Source: Clostridia bacterium (GTDB lineage Bacteria; Bacillota; Clostridia; Lachnospirales; Anaerotignaceae). From it: DNA of 64,000 nt. The position numbers and the translations under genes are program-made. Positions 63,730-64,000 of this stretch are shown here, one piece after another. The DNA lies in contig JALCQR010000008.1 of NCBI GenBank assembly GCA_022651385.1, positions 1-64,000 on the forward strand. The letters are read 5' to 3'. The notes beneath the pieces are model-generated. The model had not been told where the DNA came from. It was given only the letters and a program-made list of their open reading frames with translations, and did no database searches. Within the stretch, counting starts at the first letter, position 1. The number at the start of each line of letters is the position of its first letter.

Positions 63730-63794
63730 ATTGCTTTCCTCCTATAGTTTTTTATTGTTCTGTATTTTGGATTATACAGCAGTGTTTTATTTAC

Positions 63795-64000
63795 TTAGTT
63801 TTTATTTAATAACGCCTCAATTTCTTCAGACGCATATTTTAAACAATCATTGCTGAACCTTTCAAATTCACCTTTATCGGCAAGCTTTGCCATAACGGGG
63901 TCAATAGGCACTCTTCCAAGCACATTAAGGCTCAAGTCTTTTGCTGTTTCCGTCAGATTGCTTTCACCAAAGAGTTTAATAACTTTTCCGCAGTCAGGAC
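63795..64000 (-). CDS. Mrp/NBP35-type Fe-S carrier ATPase, 5' part beyond the window
   Basis: Only the C-terminal 68 residues are visible: PDCGKVIKLFGESN-like DCGKVIKLFGESN, then LSLNVLGRVPIDPVMAKLAD and the end EEIEALLNKN. This matches the end of Mrp/ApbC proteins, which carry Fe-S clusters. The Walker motifs lie off-window. It begins the same leftward series. Confidence 0.82.
   Translation of the reverse strand, partial: PDCGKVIKLFGESNLTETAKDLSLNVLGRVPIDPVMAKLADKGEFERFSNDCLKYASEEIEALLNKN

Overview
The window is low-GC Gram-positive DNA from an anaerobic, spore-forming member of the Clostridia, possibly Lachnospirales-like. The evidence is AT-rich intergenic DNA, strong purine-rich ribosome binding sites, ferredoxin-dependent 2-oxoacid oxidoreductase genes, a clostridial type IV pilus cluster, a SpoIIID sporulation regulator, and rplK-rplA-rplJ-rplL in Firmicutes order. 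No ribosomal RNA, tRNA or CRISPR array was seen. Genus cannot be named from this window.

Layout. 1-8.5 kb: end of a PLP sulfur-amino-acid lyase, a two-component system, a DUF819 membrane protein with an aspartoacylase-like metallohydrolase, an orphan peptide-binding lipoprotein and an AEC-family permease. 8.5-14.9 kb: a spoIIID gene cut in two by a 6,066-bp element. The element carries a large serine recombinase, a 44-codon ORF, a fused AmmeMemoRadiSam B/A protein, its radical SAM partner and a processive-type glycosyltransferase. 15-31.4 kb: a complete type IV pilus locus. pilB-T-C-A, a second pilin, pilD, pilM, pilN and pilO run leftward, and divergently a 2,081-residue giant prepilin with three minor pilins runs rightward. 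31.5-33.4 kb: a secreted Kelch/Ig-like protein and a probable type I toxin-antitoxin pair. 33.5-37 kb: rplL, rplJ, rplA, rplK, nusG, secE, rpmG with leader RNAs. 37-42.8 kb: a TSCPD protein, a gamma-carbonic-anhydrase-like protein, a YjdF gene with its riboswitch, and a FecBCD-type ABC importer with an FmdE protein. 42.8-49.1 kb: hemA to hemL, giving uroporphyrinogen III and sirohydrochlorin but no later heme genes. 49.1-52.9 kb: an IclR regulator divergent from a KorDABC oxidoreductase. 53.2-60.9 kb: a GntR regulator, an unrecognised five-gene cluster (LarA-like, MoCF-fold and three unknown proteins), nadD and a sodium:solute symporter. 61.2-64 kb: NifX-like proteins alternating with ParA/ferredoxin ATPases and the end of an Mrp-type ATPase.

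Main discovery. Both halves of spoIIID lie on the minus strand, 6 kb apart, and share a 10-bp core (TGTACAGTTG at 8697 and 14763). Joining them at the core restores an uninterrupted 87-codon SpoIIID frame. The arrangement mirrors the skin element that interrupts sigK, but here the target is the earlier mother-cell regulator. The recombinase sits next to one junction behind a weak sigma-E-like promoter and a small ORF that could be a directionality factor. I therefore infer programmed excision in the mother cell. The cargo is not phage-like. I cannot search the literature here, so novelty is unverified.

Other points of note are the type I toxin-antitoxin locus at 33.2-33.5 kb, the giant prepilin, the unrecognised cluster at 54.2-58 kb, and several folded leaders.
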